Source: Caballeronia pedi (lineage in GTDB: Bacteria > Pseudomonadota > Gammaproteobacteria > Burkholderiales > Burkholderiaceae). Taken from it: a stretch of DNA of 64,000 nucleotides. The first letter of the stretch is position 1; each line of letters opens with the position of its first letter. The notes below the pieces were generated by a model. That model saw nothing but the letters and a program-made list of their open reading frames with translations. It did no database searches and was not told the DNA's origin. This document shows, piece by piece, positions 27,479-36,729 of the stretch. The position numbers and the translations under genes were made by a program. The stretch spans positions 186,001 to 250,000 of the forward strand of contig NZ_FCOE02000004.1 in the NCBI RefSeq assembly GCF_001544915.2. The letters are read 5' to 3'.

Positions 27479-27829
27479 TCAACGCGCGGCGAACGCGTAC
27501 CAGCCCGCGCTGCTCGTGGACAGCCTGCGCGGACGGCGGCTCGTCTGCGCGGCCGCCTTCGGTTTCGGCGACGGCGCGCGCAACTGCACCGGTCGGCGCA
27601 ACAAGGCGCGCAGCGACACGCGGCGGGACGCCGCACGCACACGCAGATTGAAGAAGAAACCACGGAACCACGACCGGATGCCGTCGACCGGATGCACGTT
27701 TTTCAGTTGCTCGGCGAGCAACTGCGTGCGGGTGGAGTGATGACGCAGCGCGCGGATCATGCCGCGACGGGCAGGACGCGCGGCGCGCGAGGCAACACGC
27801 GAAAGGCCGATAGCAATACGGTGGTTCAT
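27479..27829 (-). CDS. Small arginine-rich protein of unknown function
   Basis: 116 residues, very basic (many Arg). Codon third positions in this frame are strongly GC and codon choice looks native, which supports coding better than any other frame here. The central block HSTRTQLLAEQLKNVHPVDGIRSWFRGFFFNL is not low-complexity; the C-terminus is Arg/Pro/Ala-rich. No clear ribosome-binding site precedes the ATG, so the start is uncertain. It converges with the flavoprotein gene. I recognise no family. Confidence 0.5.
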   Translation of the reverse strand: MNHRIAIGLSRVASRAARPARRGMIRALRHHSTRTQLLAEQLKNVHPVDGIRSWFRGFFFNLRVRAASRRVSLRALLRRPVQLRAPSPKPKAAAQTSRRPRRLSTSSAGWYAFAAR

Positions 27830-28141
27830 GTCGGAGGGGAGGTCGGATGCGTGGAAGCAAACTCGACGATAGTCGTCTCAAAAATAGCGTTCAAGGATTC
27901 GATTCAAAGGCGTTCGCCAAGTTGCACCGAATTGATGCGGCCAATGTACAAGAGCTTTATTACTCGGGTAAGTCCGCGTTTTCCCTGCTGTTTTATGAAG
28001 CGTCTGCTGATAAATATTCCGCAATACATTGTGGCGCGGGCCTTTGCGCGACGCCGGATTTACAATCGCTGTATTCGCCCCGATTCCGGATATAGCGTCA
28101 CCGGCATGATTCATTCGAAAGCGGCAGGACCAAGAACTGAA
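27830..28141. other. Intergenic, AT-richer stretch before the dioxygenase gene
   Basis: About 310 bases, markedly less GC than the neighbours, with several possible -10 boxes (for example TTATTAC near 27957 and TAAATATTC near 28010). It is the likely promoter region of the downstream gene. No hairpin or repeat stands out. Confidence 0.3.
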
Positions 28142-28918
28142 ATGTCTGATCAAAACGCGTTGAAATCGAAAAAAGAACAGGTTCACGAGCTGCGCGAGAA
28201 GGGCTACGTGATCGTCAAAGGGCTGGTCTCGCAGGAGCGGCGCGAGGCGATGCGCGAAGTCGCGCGCCAGCAGCTTGCGCAGGCCGCCGCGCCCGTGGAG
28301 TTCGAAGCCGATCTGAAATATCCCGGCGCGCCCGATTCGAAAGACGCGCCCGGCGGACACACCGTGCGCCGCCTGCTCGACGCCTACGCGCGCCATCCGC
28401 TCTTTGCGGAGTTCGCGACGTCGCCCGAAGTGCGCGGCTGGATGGAGTTGTATTTCGGCGAGACGCCGTACCTTTCGCGCGCGCATCACAACTGCATGAT
28501 GACGAAACATCCGGCGTACGGCAGCCTGACGGGCTGGCATCGCGATGTGCGCTACTGGGCGTTCGAGCGCGACGATCTCGTATCCGCGTGGGTCGCGCTC
28601 GGTCACGAAACGGTCGATAACGGCGCGCTCTGGTTCGTGCCGACATCGCACAAGCTGCCGTTCACGTCCGACCGTTTCGACGACGCCAAGTTCTTCCGCT
28701 CCGATCTGCCTGAAAACGCGGCGCTGATCCGCACGGCGATATCGCCCGAACTCGAACCCGGCGATGTCGTGTTCTTCCATTGCAACACGCTGCATTCGGC
28801 CGGCAAGAACCTCTCCGATCAGGTGAAGTTCTCGCTCGTCTTCACGTATCGCGGCGCCAGCAACGCGGCGCTGCCCGGCACGCGCTCGGCGTCGAAACCG
28901 GAAGTGCCGCTGGTCTGA
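28142..28918 (+). CDS. Phytanoyl-CoA dioxygenase family protein
   Basis: 258 residues. Fe(II)/2-oxoglutarate oxygenase fold. The iron ligands are visible as HRD in GWHRDVRYW and the distal His in CNTLHSAGKN, with the oxoglutarate-binding Arg expected in FTYRG. The substrate is unknown; members act on acyl-CoA, ectoine or small metabolites. I chose the ATG giving MSDQNALKSK; an upstream ATG at 28108 is possible. It stands alone and is convergent with the DUF3185 gene. Confidence 0.85.
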   Translation: MSDQNALKSKKEQVHELREKGYVIVKGLVSQERREAMREVARQQLAQAAAPVEFEADLKYPGAPDSKDAPGGHTVRRLLDAYARHPLFAEFATSPEVRGWMELYFGETPYLSRAHHNCMMTKHPAYGSLTGWHRDVRYWAFERDDLVSAWVALGHETVDNGALWFVPTSHKLPFTSDRFDDAKFFRSDLPENAALIRTAISPELEPGDVVFFHCNTLHSAGKNLSDQVKFSLVFTYRGASNAALPGTRSASKPEVPLV

Positions 28919-28928
28919 CGTCTGACAC

Positions 28929-29132
28929 TCAGCGCTTCGACGGCATCGCGAGGCCGATCAGCCCCGCGAGCGACGCGATGATGCCGCCCGCGATCAGCCA
29001 GATGGTCTTGTTCGTGGGCGAGCCCGTGAAGAAGCGCGCGACGTCGTTAGAGAGCGAATGGAATGACGTGCCGCCGAAATACAGCAGCACGACGCCGCCG
29101 ACAAGCAGCGCAACGGAAATCGCTCGGGTCAT
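28929..29132 (-). CDS. DUF3185 small membrane protein
   Basis: 67 residues with two hydrophobic segments (ISVALLVGGVVLLYFGG and TIWLIAGGIIASLAGLIGLAM) joined by the signature SFHSLSNDVARFFTGSPTNKT, which matches DUF3185. An inner-membrane protein of unknown role. It lies 59 bases downstream of the MscS gene on the same strand and may be co-transcribed with it. Confidence 0.8.
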   Translation of the reverse strand: MTRAISVALLVGGVVLLYFGGTSFHSLSNDVARFFTGSPTNKTIWLIAGGIIASLAGLIGLAMPSKR

Positions 29133-29191
29133 ATCGTGTGTCTCGTCTGTCAGGGCGCGTCAGCTTATTCGCTCCGCGCGAACGCGTCCAG

Positions 29192-29989
29192 TCAGGCGGC
29201 CACCGCCTGTTCGCGCGTATACGGCTGAATCTTGCGCAGCAGATCGGCCATCACGTACTGATGGTCGCTGCGCGTCGTCCACGCGCCGAGGTTGTACTTG
29301 ACGCCGGTATCGGTGTAATCGGTAACCGCGACCCACGGCGCGGAAGGCCCGTCCTGCACGATGCGCTGATCTTCAGTCATCAGCCGGCGCAGTTCGCCCA
29401 GCACCTGTTCGACCTTCAACCCGTGCTGCGCCTGAAAATTGATCACGACGCGCCGGCGATCGTTCGCGCTGTAGTTGGTGATCGCGTTCGCCCAGATCAG
29501 GCTGTTCGGCACGAACATGACGATGCCGTCGGCTTTCGTGAGGCGCGTCGTAAAGAGCCCGATCTCGTTGACGGTGCCCGCCGTCGTGCCGATGCCCTCG
29601 ATATAGTCGCCGACGCGAAACGGCCGCAGCAGCAACAGCATCAGGCCGGCCGCGATGTTCTGCAGCGTGCCCTGCAGCGCGAGCCCGATGGCGAGGCCGG
29701 CGGCGCCGAGCACGGTCAGGATGCTGGCCGCGGCGATGCCGAACTTGCCGAGCGCCGCCACGATGGCGATCACGCGGATCGCCCACATCGCGAGGCTGGC
29801 GAGCACCGGCGTGAGCGTGGCGTCGACGTTGGTGCGCCCGAGCGTGCGGCGCAGCGCGTTCGCGACGGTGTTGGAAATCCACCAGCCCACCGCGAGAATC
29901 AGGATCGCCAATACGATGTCGATGCCGTAGGTCACGGCGATCGCGGTGAAGGAATCGTAGGCGGGGCGCAGTCTGTCGATCGAATCCAT
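29192..29989 (-). CDS. MscS-family mechanosensitive ion channel
   Basis: 265 residues, close to E. coli MscS in size. Three membrane helices, the pore helix rich in Gly and Ala (GAAGLAIGLALQGTLQNIAAGLMLLLLRPF), then the beta domain with RVGDYIEG and the PNSLIWANAITNYS motif. Opens under membrane tension to release solutes in hypo-osmotic shock. GGAG lies eight bases before the ATG. Confidence 0.93.
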   Translation of the reverse strand: MDSIDRLRPAYDSFTAIAVTYGIDIVLAILILAVGWWISNTVANALRRTLGRTNVDATLTPVLASLAMWAIRVIAIVAALGKFGIAAASILTVLGAAGLAIGLALQGTLQNIAAGLMLLLLRPFRVGDYIEGIGTTAGTVNEIGLFTTRLTKADGIVMFVPNSLIWANAITNYSANDRRRVVINFQAQHGLKVEQVLGELRRLMTEDQRIVQDGPSAPWVAVTDYTDTGVKYNLGAWTTRSDHQYVMADLLRKIQPYTREQAVAA

Positions 29990-30222
29990 GGGTCAAGCTC
30001 CTCGAAACGGAATCTGCATTGGTCCGGGTTCGGGCGCGATCGTTCCCCTTGCCGGCCATTCGGCCGATGCCGAATATCGGGACGGCGGCGCGTGCCGTGC
30101 GCGCGGCGCCCCGATTGGCTTACCATTGACGCCCTTGGTTGTGCGCCGCGCCCCGGCCGCGACGCGCTGTCTGTCGTTCTTCGCAAGTCCGTTCAATTCG
30201 CAATCCGCAGAGGAAATTTGTC

Positions 30223-31266
30223 ATGGCCTATCAAGCAGCGTCCGAGCGATACACGCAGATGCAATACCGCACCTGCGGCAGGAGCGGGTTGAAGCTGCCC
30301 GCGCTGTCGCTGGGTTTATGGCACAACTTCGGCGATGACACGCCGATCTCCACGCAACGCGACATCCTGCGCACCGCGTTCGATCTCGGCGTCACCCATT
30401 TCGATCTCGCGAACAACTACGGTCCGCCGTACGGCAGCGCGGAGACCAATTTCGGCCGCATCTTCAAGGATGACTTCCGGCCTTATCGCGACGAACTGCT
30501 GATTTCGTCGAAAGCCGGCTGGGATATGTGGCCCGGTCCGTACGGCCAGGGCGGCGGCTCGCGCAAGTACGTGCTCGCCAGTCTCGACCAGAGCCTGAAG
30601 CGCATGGGCCTGGAATACGTCGACATCTTCTACTCGCATCGCTTCGACGCCGACACGCCGCTGGAAGAAACCGCCGGCGCGCTCGCGACCGCCGTGCATT
30701 CGGGCAAGGCGCTTTATGTGGGCATTTCGTCGTATTCGGCCGCCAAGACGCGCGAAATGGCCGAGCTGCTCGCCGAACACAAGGTGCCGCTTCTGATCCA
30801 TCAGCCGTCGTACAACATGCTGAACCGCTGGATCGAGCAGGACCTGCTCGACACGCTCGACGATGTCGGCGCGGGCAGCATCGCGTTCACGCCGCTCGCG
30901 CAAGGGCTTCTGACGAGCAAATACCTGAACGGCGTGCCGCAGGATGCGCGCGTCAACAAGCCGGGCGGCGGCTCGCTCAAGCAGGAACATCTGAGCAATG
31001 CGAATCTCGCGCATGTGCGCAAGCTCAACGAACTCGCCCAGAAGCGCGGCCAGAGCCTCGCGCAGATGGCGCTCGCGTGGGCGCTGCGCGGCGGGCGCGT
31101 GACGTCGGTGCTGATCGGCGCGAGTCGGGCGGAGCAGGTCGTGGAAAACGTCGGCGCGCTGAAGAACCTCGATTTCACCAAGGAAGAGCTCGCGGAAATC
31201 GATCAGCACGCGCAGGACGGTGGCGTCAACCTGTGGGAAAAGCCGTCGACGGATCAGCGCGTCTGA
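30223..31266 (+). CDS. Aldo/keto reductase, L-glyceraldehyde 3-phosphate reductase type
   Basis: 347 residues. TIM-barrel aldo/keto reductase of the YghZ/Gpr group: catalytic tetrad segments HFDLANNYGPPYGSAE (Asp, Tyr) and SSKAGWDMWPGPYGQGGSRK-like (Lys), and the NADPH-binding SVLIGASRAEQVVENV near the end. E. coli YghZ reduces L-glyceraldehyde 3-phosphate and methylglyoxal. AGAGGAAA precedes the ATG; the open frame extends further upstream without support. Confidence 0.9.
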   Translation: MAYQAASERYTQMQYRTCGRSGLKLPALSLGLWHNFGDDTPISTQRDILRTAFDLGVTHFDLANNYGPPYGSAETNFGRIFKDDFRPYRDELLISSKAGWDMWPGPYGQGGGSRKYVLASLDQSLKRMGLEYVDIFYSHRFDADTPLEETAGALATAVHSGKALYVGISSYSAAKTREMAELLAEHKVPLLIHQPSYNMLNRWIEQDLLDTLDDVGAGSIAFTPLAQGLLTSKYLNGVPQDARVNKPGGGSLKQEHLSNANLAHVRKLNELAQKRGQSLAQMALAWALRGGRVTSVLIGASRAEQVVENVGALKNLDFTKEELAEIDQHAQDGGVNLWEKPSTDQRV

Positions 31267-31747
31267 CGCGTCGAACCTTTCGCCAGAAGGGTATTTCGAG
31301 ATACGCGCGAAAACCATTGCTATCATGCGGGCTCGGCAGCTTTTCAGCAGCGATCGAGGTCGCCGCCGATTCGGGCTACCGGCCCGCGCAGCCCGCCGAA
31401 AGCGCACTTCTTCAGCACGCACGTTCGCCCACGAGGCGCGCGTGCGCGACTTTGCCGCCGTATCGACGTTCGGACCGCGAAACGACTATCGGGTTAAAAT
31501 AGCCGATTGCGCCGGGCTGTCTGGTTTTTGCGCGATGTTCACGCAAGGCGCAGCGTGAATCGCTGTCTTCGAATCGCGGCTCCGGGCCGGCTTTGAATCG
31601 GCCTGAAGTCGAAGCCGCGGCCGTCATCGTTCGATCGTCCTTTTCGGGCAGCGCAGCGCCCTCGTAGCGCGCTTATTTTCGACGCCGGCCGCGCGCGCGT
31701 CGGAGCGTCATCCGCTATCGCACAGTTAGAGCACAGTTCAAGAAGCC
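31267..31747. other. Intergenic region before fpr
   Basis: 481 bases with no convincing gene. A possible -10 (TTAAAATAG) at about 31493-31501 would give fpr a leader of about 240 bases; around 31508-31556 GCGCC and GGCGC with an inner TTGCGC/GCAA could fold. No known riboswitch was recognised. Confidence 0.3.
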
Positions 31748-32518
31748 ATGAGCAACCTTAATTCTCAAACCGTTCTGAGCGTCCACCACTGGACCGACAC
31801 GCTTTTCAGTTTCACCTGCACCCGCGACAGCGCGTTCCGCTTCGAGAACGGCCAGTTCACGATGGTAGGCCTCGAAGTCAATGGCAAGCCGCTTTTGCGC
31901 GCCTACAGCCTCGCGAGCGCGAACTATGAAGAGCACCTCGAATTTTTGAGCATCAAGGTTCCCGATGGTCCGCTCACCTCGCGCCTGCAACACTTGAAAG
32001 TGGGCGATTCCGTGCTGATCGGCAAGAAGCCGACGGGCACGCTCGTCGCCGACAACCTGCTGCCCGGCAAGACCCTGTGGCTGCTTTCCACCGGCACGGG
32101 CCTCGCGCCGTTCATGTCGATCATCAAGGACCCGGACGTCTACGACCGCTACGAGAAGATCGTGCTGACGCATACGTGCCGTTTCGTCGACGAACTCGCG
32201 TACAAGGACTTCATCACCGAGCACTTGCCGGCGCACGAGCATATCGGCGAAATTGTCTCCGAGAAGCTCGTCTATTACCCGACGGTCACGCGCGAGGAAT
32301 TCGCGAATCGCGGCCGCATCACCGATCTGATCGAGACGAAGAAGCTGTTCGCGGATCTCTCGGTCGAGCCGTTCTCGGTCGAAAACGATCGCGTGATGCT
32401 TTGCGGCAGCCCGCACATGCTGCGCGACACCCGCGAATTGCTCGATTCGATGGGCTTCCAGGAAGGCAGCAACAACCATCCGGGCCACTATGTCGTGGAG
32501 AAGGCGTTCGTCGGCTAA
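31748..32518 (+). CDS. fpr: Ferredoxin/flavodoxin-NADP(+) reductase
   Basis: 256 residues. FAD domain with RAYSLASANYEEHLEF, then the NADP domain with LLSTGTGLAPFMSIIKDP, HTCRFVDELAY and the C-terminal VEKAFVG tail that stacks on FAD in bacterial class I enzymes. Transfers electrons between NADPH and ferredoxin or flavodoxin, with known roles in oxidative-stress defence and Fe-S repair. The family and length are standard. Confidence 0.95.
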   Translation: MSNLNSQTVLSVHHWTDTLFSFTCTRDSAFRFENGQFTMVGLEVNGKPLLRAYSLASANYEEHLEFLSIKVPDGPLTSRLQHLKVGDSVLIGKKPTGTLVADNLLPGKTLWLLSTGTGLAPFMSIIKDPDVYDRYEKIVLTHTCRFVDELAYKDFITEHLPAHEHIGEIVSEKLVYYPTVTREEFANRGRITDLIETKKLFADLSVEPFSVENDRVMLCGSPHMLRDTRELLDSMGFQEGSNNHPGHYVVEKAFVG

Positions 32519-32540
32519 GCCAGACGTACCGCCCGCAAAG

Positions 32541-32568
32541 ACCGGAGCCGCGCGCTCCGGTTTTTTTT
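32541..32568 (+). terminator. Intrinsic terminator of fpr
   Basis: ACCGGAGC (32541-32548), five-base loop, GCTCCGGT (32554-32561), then a T-run, 22 bases after the stop. The rest of the 327-base gap to the kinase gene holds a TATAAT at 32694-32699 that may drive the two-component pair. Confidence 0.9.
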
Positions 32569-32845
32569 CGCCCGCCGAAAACAGCGCTGTTACAAATTAG
32601 GCATCGCTAGTAGGTGTTTTTCCTACGCATTGTGTGCGCCAAACCTGGCAAACGACATGAAGTTCGTTCGCCCGAGCCTTGTCGGACATGGATTTATAAT
32701 ATTTTTGAGATATGATCCGTTTACGCCGAGACGACGCGCACCGCCGCGCAGTGCGTCATCGATGTTACAGAGTGTAAATTCAGTTACGCCGCTCGTGTGC
32801 TGGCCGAGGACGTAGCTCCAGTTGCGCTCATAGCGAGGACAGTGA

Positions 32846-33700
32846 ATGAATTCGTCGGCCACGATCACGCTCGATGAGAGCCCGATTCGCCGCGCTCCGC
32901 TGCGCGGGGTTTCCGCACCGGCGCTGGAATGTGCCGGCGCGCCGTTTGGCTCACCCTATTCCGCGCTGATCGACGCCAAGCTCAGGGGCGATCGGCAGAT
33001 CCAGCGCCTCACTGCCCGCGTCCAGGAACTCGCCGCGCTGCTCGCCGCAACGGAAGAGCGCGCGCGCCAGGCGCTCGCACAGGATCTCCACGACGAAACC
33101 GGCGCCGCGCTCACCGTCGCCAATCTCGCGCTCGCGCGCGCCGGCCACTGGCTGCCCGCCGATGCGCCCGCCACGCTCGGCGATGCGCTGCATCAGGCGC
33201 GCGCGGCGCTCGCCGAAGTCTGCGAGACGAGTCATCGGATCGTCGAGGGATTGCAGACGCCGAAGTTCGATGCGAATTTCGCCGCCACGCTTTCCGGCTG
33301 GATCGCGAGCTTCGGCGCGCGCACGGCGATCGACGTCGATTTCTGCTGCCCCGGCGATGCGCGGCTCGACCGCATGTCGCACGATATGTCGCTCGCGTTC
33401 TTTCGGCTCATGCAGGAAGCGCTCGGCAACGTCGCGCGCCACGCGCACGCCACGCGCGCGCGCGTGACCATCGCGCTCGACGCCCACGGCGTGGTACTGA
33501 GCATCGTGGACGATGGCGTCGGCATCAGCGCGGCCGCGCGGCGCAAGAGCGGGCGCTTCGGTCTGTCCGGCATGCGCGCGCGCTGCGAGGCGCTCGGCGG
33601 CAGCTTGCGCGTGGCCGCGGCGAAGCCGGCGGGAACCTGCGTGCGCGCGCGTCTGCCGTGGACCGCGGCGCGTCCCGGCCTGTTCGCGCTGAGCGCCTGA
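32846..33700 (+). CDS. Soluble NarL-type sensor histidine kinase
   Basis: 284 residues with no membrane segment. A coiled-coil stretch (about 50-78) leads into the HisKA_3 dimerisation helix with phospho-acceptor His82 (QDLHDETGAALTVANLAL), then a HATPase domain with DDGVGISA and GRFGLSGMRARCEALGG. There is no recognisable sensor domain in the first 45 residues, so the signal is probably sensed by a partner protein. It overlaps nothing but lies 11 bases before its response regulator. Confidence 0.9.
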   Translation: MNSSATITLDESPIRRAPLRGVSAPALECAGAPFGSPYSALIDAKLRGDRQIQRLTARVQELAALLAATEERARQALAQDLHDETGAALTVANLALARAGHWLPADAPATLGDALHQARAALAEVCETSHRIVEGLQTPKFDANFAATLSGWIASFGARTAIDVDFCCPGDARLDRMSHDMSLAFFRLMQEALGNVARHAHATRARVTIALDAHGVVLSIVDDGVGISAAARRKSGRFGLSGMRARCEALGGSLRVAAAKPAGTCVRARLPWTAARPGLFALSA

Positions 33701-33711
33701 GGCGGCCCGCG

Positions 33712-34365
33712 ATGCTCAAGATCCTGCTCGCCGACGATCACGCCATCGTGCGTCGAGGCGTCGCGCAATTGCTCGTCGAGCGTGGCGTGGCGTCGGAGGT
33801 GTTGGAAGCCGAAACGGGCATGCAGGCGCTCGCGCTCGCCGCGCGGCGTCCGCTCGACGTCGCGATGCTCGACATCTCCCTGCCCGATGTCAACGGAATC
33901 GACCTGCTGAAGCGTCTGAAACGCGAAACGCCGCGCCTGCCCGTGCTGATGTTCTCGATGTATCGCGAGGATCAATACGCGGTGCGGGCCTTGAAAGCGG
34001 GCGCGTCGGGCTATTTGTCGAAGACGGCGGACCCGGCGCTGATGATCGGCGCGCTCCAGCAGGTTGCGGCCGGCCGCAAGTATGTCAGCCCGGAAATGGC
34101 CGAAGCGCTCGCGACTTACGTGTCGCTCGACTCGGACCGAATGCCGCACGAAAAACTTTCGGACCGCGAATATCAGACGCTGTGCATGCTGGCATCGGGC
34201 AAGCGGCTGACGGACATCGCGAACGCTTTATCTCTTTCAGTTAAAACCGTGAGCGTTTATCGCGCGCGGTTGCTGGAGAAGATGAAGCTCGCCAATAACG
34301 CCGAGCTGACTTTCTACGTGATGAGTAATCGCCTGGTCGATATGAATCCGGCGATTGCGGGATAA
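33712..34365 (+). CDS. NarL/FixJ-type response regulator
   Basis: 217 residues. Receiver domain with the acidic pocket (ADDH), phospho-acceptor Asp54 and Lys104 (GYLSK), followed by a LuxR-type helix-turn-helix (about 146-205: LSDREYQTLCMLASGKRLTDIANALSLSVKTVSVYRARLL, written here only as its ends LSDREYQT and VYRARLL). It forms a pair with the kinase just upstream. Targets are unknown. Confidence 0.93.
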   Translation: MLKILLADDHAIVRRGVAQLLVERGVASEVLEAETGMQALALAARRPLDVAMLDISLPDVNGIDLLKRLKRETPRLPVLMFSMYREDQYAVRALKAGASGYLSKTADPALMIGALQQVAAGRKYVSPEMAEALATYVSLDSDRMPHEKLSDREYQTLCMLASGKRLTDIANALSLSVKTVSVYRARLLEKMKLANNAELTFYVMSNRLVDMNPAIAG

Positions 34366-34521
34366 TTTTTATCTCGCGCAAGATAAGATCGGGTGGATCG
34401 TAAAAATTCACCTCAATAGTGCGTCACGCGCCCGATCAATAGGCAATCATTGAGTCTCCGATAAAATGCCGGGTTTTCCCGCATAGGGGCGCCCGCATGC
34501 GCCAGAAGGAGACTCACCGCA

Positions 34522-35964
34522 ATGTCGTTGTTCCGTAAGAAAAATATCGAGCACATGCTGGCCGGCGCGCATAGCACGTCGCTCAAGAAGACGCTCGGCG
34601 CCCTCGATCTGACCTTTCTCGGCATCGGGGCCATTATCGGCACGGGGATTTTCGTGCTGACCGGCACCGGCGCCGTGCAGGCCGGCCCGGCGCTCATGAT
34701 CTCGTTTCTCGTCGCGGCGATCGCGTGCTGCTTCGCCGCCCTCGCCTACGCCGAATTCTCATCGACCATTCCTGTCGCCGGTTCCATCTACACCTATTCG
34801 TACGCGACGCTCGGCGAACTCGCGGCGTGGATCATCGGCTGGGACCTGATGCTCGAATACGGGCTCGCGACATCCGCGGTGTCGGTCGGCTGGTCGGGCT
34901 ATCTGCAATCGCTGCTGTCGGGCTTCGGCGTTTCCCTGCCGATGGCGCTCACCGCCGCGCCCGGCGCGCTGCCCGGCCACGTCACCTTCTTCAACCTGCC
35001 CGCGTTTCTCGTGATGATGGCGATCACCTCGCTGCTGTCGGTCGGCGTGAAGGAATCGACGCGCGTGAACAACCTCATGGTCGCGATCAAGGTGACTGTC
35101 GTGCTGCTCGTGATCGCGGTCGGCGTGTTCCACGTCAAGCCGGCGAACTGGCATCCGTTCATGCCGAACGGCTGGTCCGGCGTGTTCGGCGCGGCGGCGG
35201 TGATGTTCTTCGCGTTCATCGGCTTCGATTCGGTGTCGTCGGCGGCGGAGGAAGTGAAGAATCCGAAGCGCGATCTGCCGATCGGCATCATCTCGTCGCT
35301 CGCGGTGTGCGCGGTGCTGTACGTCGCGGTCGCGGCGGTCGTGACCGGCATCGTGCCGGCGGCGCAGTTCGCGAACAATCCGCATCCGGTGTCGTTCGCG
35401 CTGCAGGTGGCGGGGCAGAACTGGGTCGCGGGCTTCATCGACCTCGGCGCGGTGCTCGGCATGCTCACCGTGATTCTGGCGATGAGCTACGGCCAGACGC
35501 GCATCATTTACGCGATGTCGCGCGACGGTCTGCTGCCCAAGCGGCTGTCGAGCGTGCATCCGCGTTTCGCGACGCCGTTCCTGACCACTTGGCTCGTCGG
35601 CATTTTCTTCGGCTTGATCGGCGCGCTCGTGCCGCTCAACGTGCTCGCCGAGCTGATCAACATCGGCACGCTGGCCGCGTTCTCGATGGTGTCGATCGCC
35701 GTGCTGATCCTGCGCCGCACGCATCCCGATCTGCCGCGTGCGTTCCGTTGCCCGGGCGTGCCGGTGGTGCCGGTGCTCGCGGTGGCGTCATGCCTGTTCC
35801 TGATGCTCAATCTTCAGGCGATGACGTGGATCGCGTTCGCGGTGTGGCTCGTGATCGGCCTCGTGATCTACTTCCTGTATTCGCGCCGCAATTCGGTGCT
35901 GGGCCGCGCGTCGCTCGAAGCCCCGGTCCCCAACGCGAAGCAACGCGAAACCGCCACGCACTGA
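34522..35964 (+). CDS. APC-superfamily amino-acid permease (cationic amino-acid transporter type)
   Basis: 480 residues, 12 predicted membrane segments. Signature FLGIGAIIGTGIFVLTG in helix 1, the SSTIPVAGSIYTYSYATLGE loop and the FFAFIGFDSVSSAAEEVKNPKRDLPIGI motif of the CAT subgroup. A basic or neutral amino acid is the likely substrate. An inverted repeat (about 35984-36010) after the gene may end the transcript. Confidence 0.9.
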   Translation: MSLFRKKNIEHMLAGAHSTSLKKTLGALDLTFLGIGAIIGTGIFVLTGTGAVQAGPALMISFLVAAIACCFAALAYAEFSSTIPVAGSIYTYSYATLGELAAWIIGWDLMLEYGLATSAVSVGWSGYLQSLLSGFGVSLPMALTAAPGALPGHVTFFNLPAFLVMMAITSLLSVGVKESTRVNNLMVAIKVTVVLLVIAVGVFHVKPANWHPFMPNGWSGVFGAAAVMFFAFIGFDSVSSAAEEVKNPKRDLPIGIISSLAVCAVLYVAVAAVVTGIVPAAQFANNPHPVSFALQVAGQNWVAGFIDLGAVLGMLTVILAMSYGQTRIIYAMSRDGLLPKRLSSVHPRFATPFLTTWLVGIFFGLIGALVPLNVLAELINIGTLAAFSMVSIAVLILRRTHPDLPRAFRCPGVPVVPVLAVASCLFLMLNLQAMTWIAFAVWLVIGLVIYFLYSRRNSVLGRASLEAPVPNAKQRETATH

Positions 35965-35983
35965 GTTATTTTCGATTCACGCG

Positions 35984-36011
35984 AAAGCGCCGCCCGAGAG
36001 GCGGCGCTTTG
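35984..36011 (+). terminator. Probable terminator of the permease gene
   Basis: AAAGCGCCGCC and GGCGGCGCTTT form a perfect 11-bp stem around a five-base loop. The T-run is short, so strength is uncertain. Confidence 0.6.
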
Positions 36012-36192
36012 CATTTGGAGCGCGCCGCACCGCGATTTGGGACGGGCGTTCGAGCCGATGGCGACGTGCGCGGAATTATGTTTTACTCGCTGCTACAAAC
36101 ACATAACACCAAACCCAGCTGAACGCTCACGGCGGCAGTAAGGCAGGTGCAACGGCGTGAAGCTGGATCGTCCTCACCAAGGAGACAGTGAA

Positions 36193-36669
36193 ATGGCGCT
36201 CAGCATCAGCCTGACGGTCAACGGGAAACCCGTGACCGCCACCGTCGAACCGCATCTTCTGCTCGTCCAGTTTCTCCGCGATCAACTCAGGCTCACCGGC
36301 ACGCATATCGGCTGCGACACCGCGCAGTGCGGCGCGTGCACCGTTCATCTCGATGGCCGCGCGATCAAGTCGTGCAATATCCTCGCCGCGCAGGCGGACG
36401 GCATGGAAGTGACGACCATCGAAGGCATGGCGAAAGACGGCCAGCTTCATCCGATGCAGGCGGCGTTCAAGGAATGTCACGGCCTGCAGTGCGGCTTCTG
36501 CACGCCGGGCATGGTGATGAGCGCGAGCGCGCTGGCCGCGCAGTCGCCCGATCTCTCCGAAGAAGAAGTGCGCGAACAGCTCGACGGCAACCTGTGCCGC
36601 TGTACGGGCTATCACAACATCGTCAAAGCGGTTCTCCAGGGCGCGCAGGCCATGAAAACCAGCGCCTGA
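36193..36669 (+). CDS. coxS: CO dehydrogenase-family small (2Fe-2S) subunit
   Basis: 158 residues. Plant-type [2Fe-2S] domain with [16 protein letters not shown] and a second helical [2Fe-2S] domain with CGFCTPG and [10 protein letters not shown]. Electron-transfer subunit of a molybdenum hydroxylase. AAGGAG lies nine bases before the chosen ATG; an earlier ATG at 36157 has no support. It is first in a seven-gene operon (S-L-M-D-E-G-xdhC). Confidence 0.93.
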   Translation: MALSISLTVNGKPVTATVEPHLLLVQFLRDQLRLTGTHIGCDTAQCGACTVHLDGRAIKSCNILAAQADGMEVTTIEGMAKDGQLHPMQAAFKECHGLQCGFCTPGMVMSASALAAQSPDLSEEEVREQLDGNLCRCTGYHNIVKAVLQGAQAMKTSA

Positions 36670-36729
36670 TTCGCGCGTTGCGCCCCTTCCATTCGAAACG
36701 ATGAATCGCGCCTTGAAAAGGAGACCGCG

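Noticed and set aside
32623..32868. 81-codon open frame on the minus strand in the fpr-kinase gap
   Set aside because: No ribosome-binding site and no domain; overlaps the likely promoter of the two-component pair and the kinase start.
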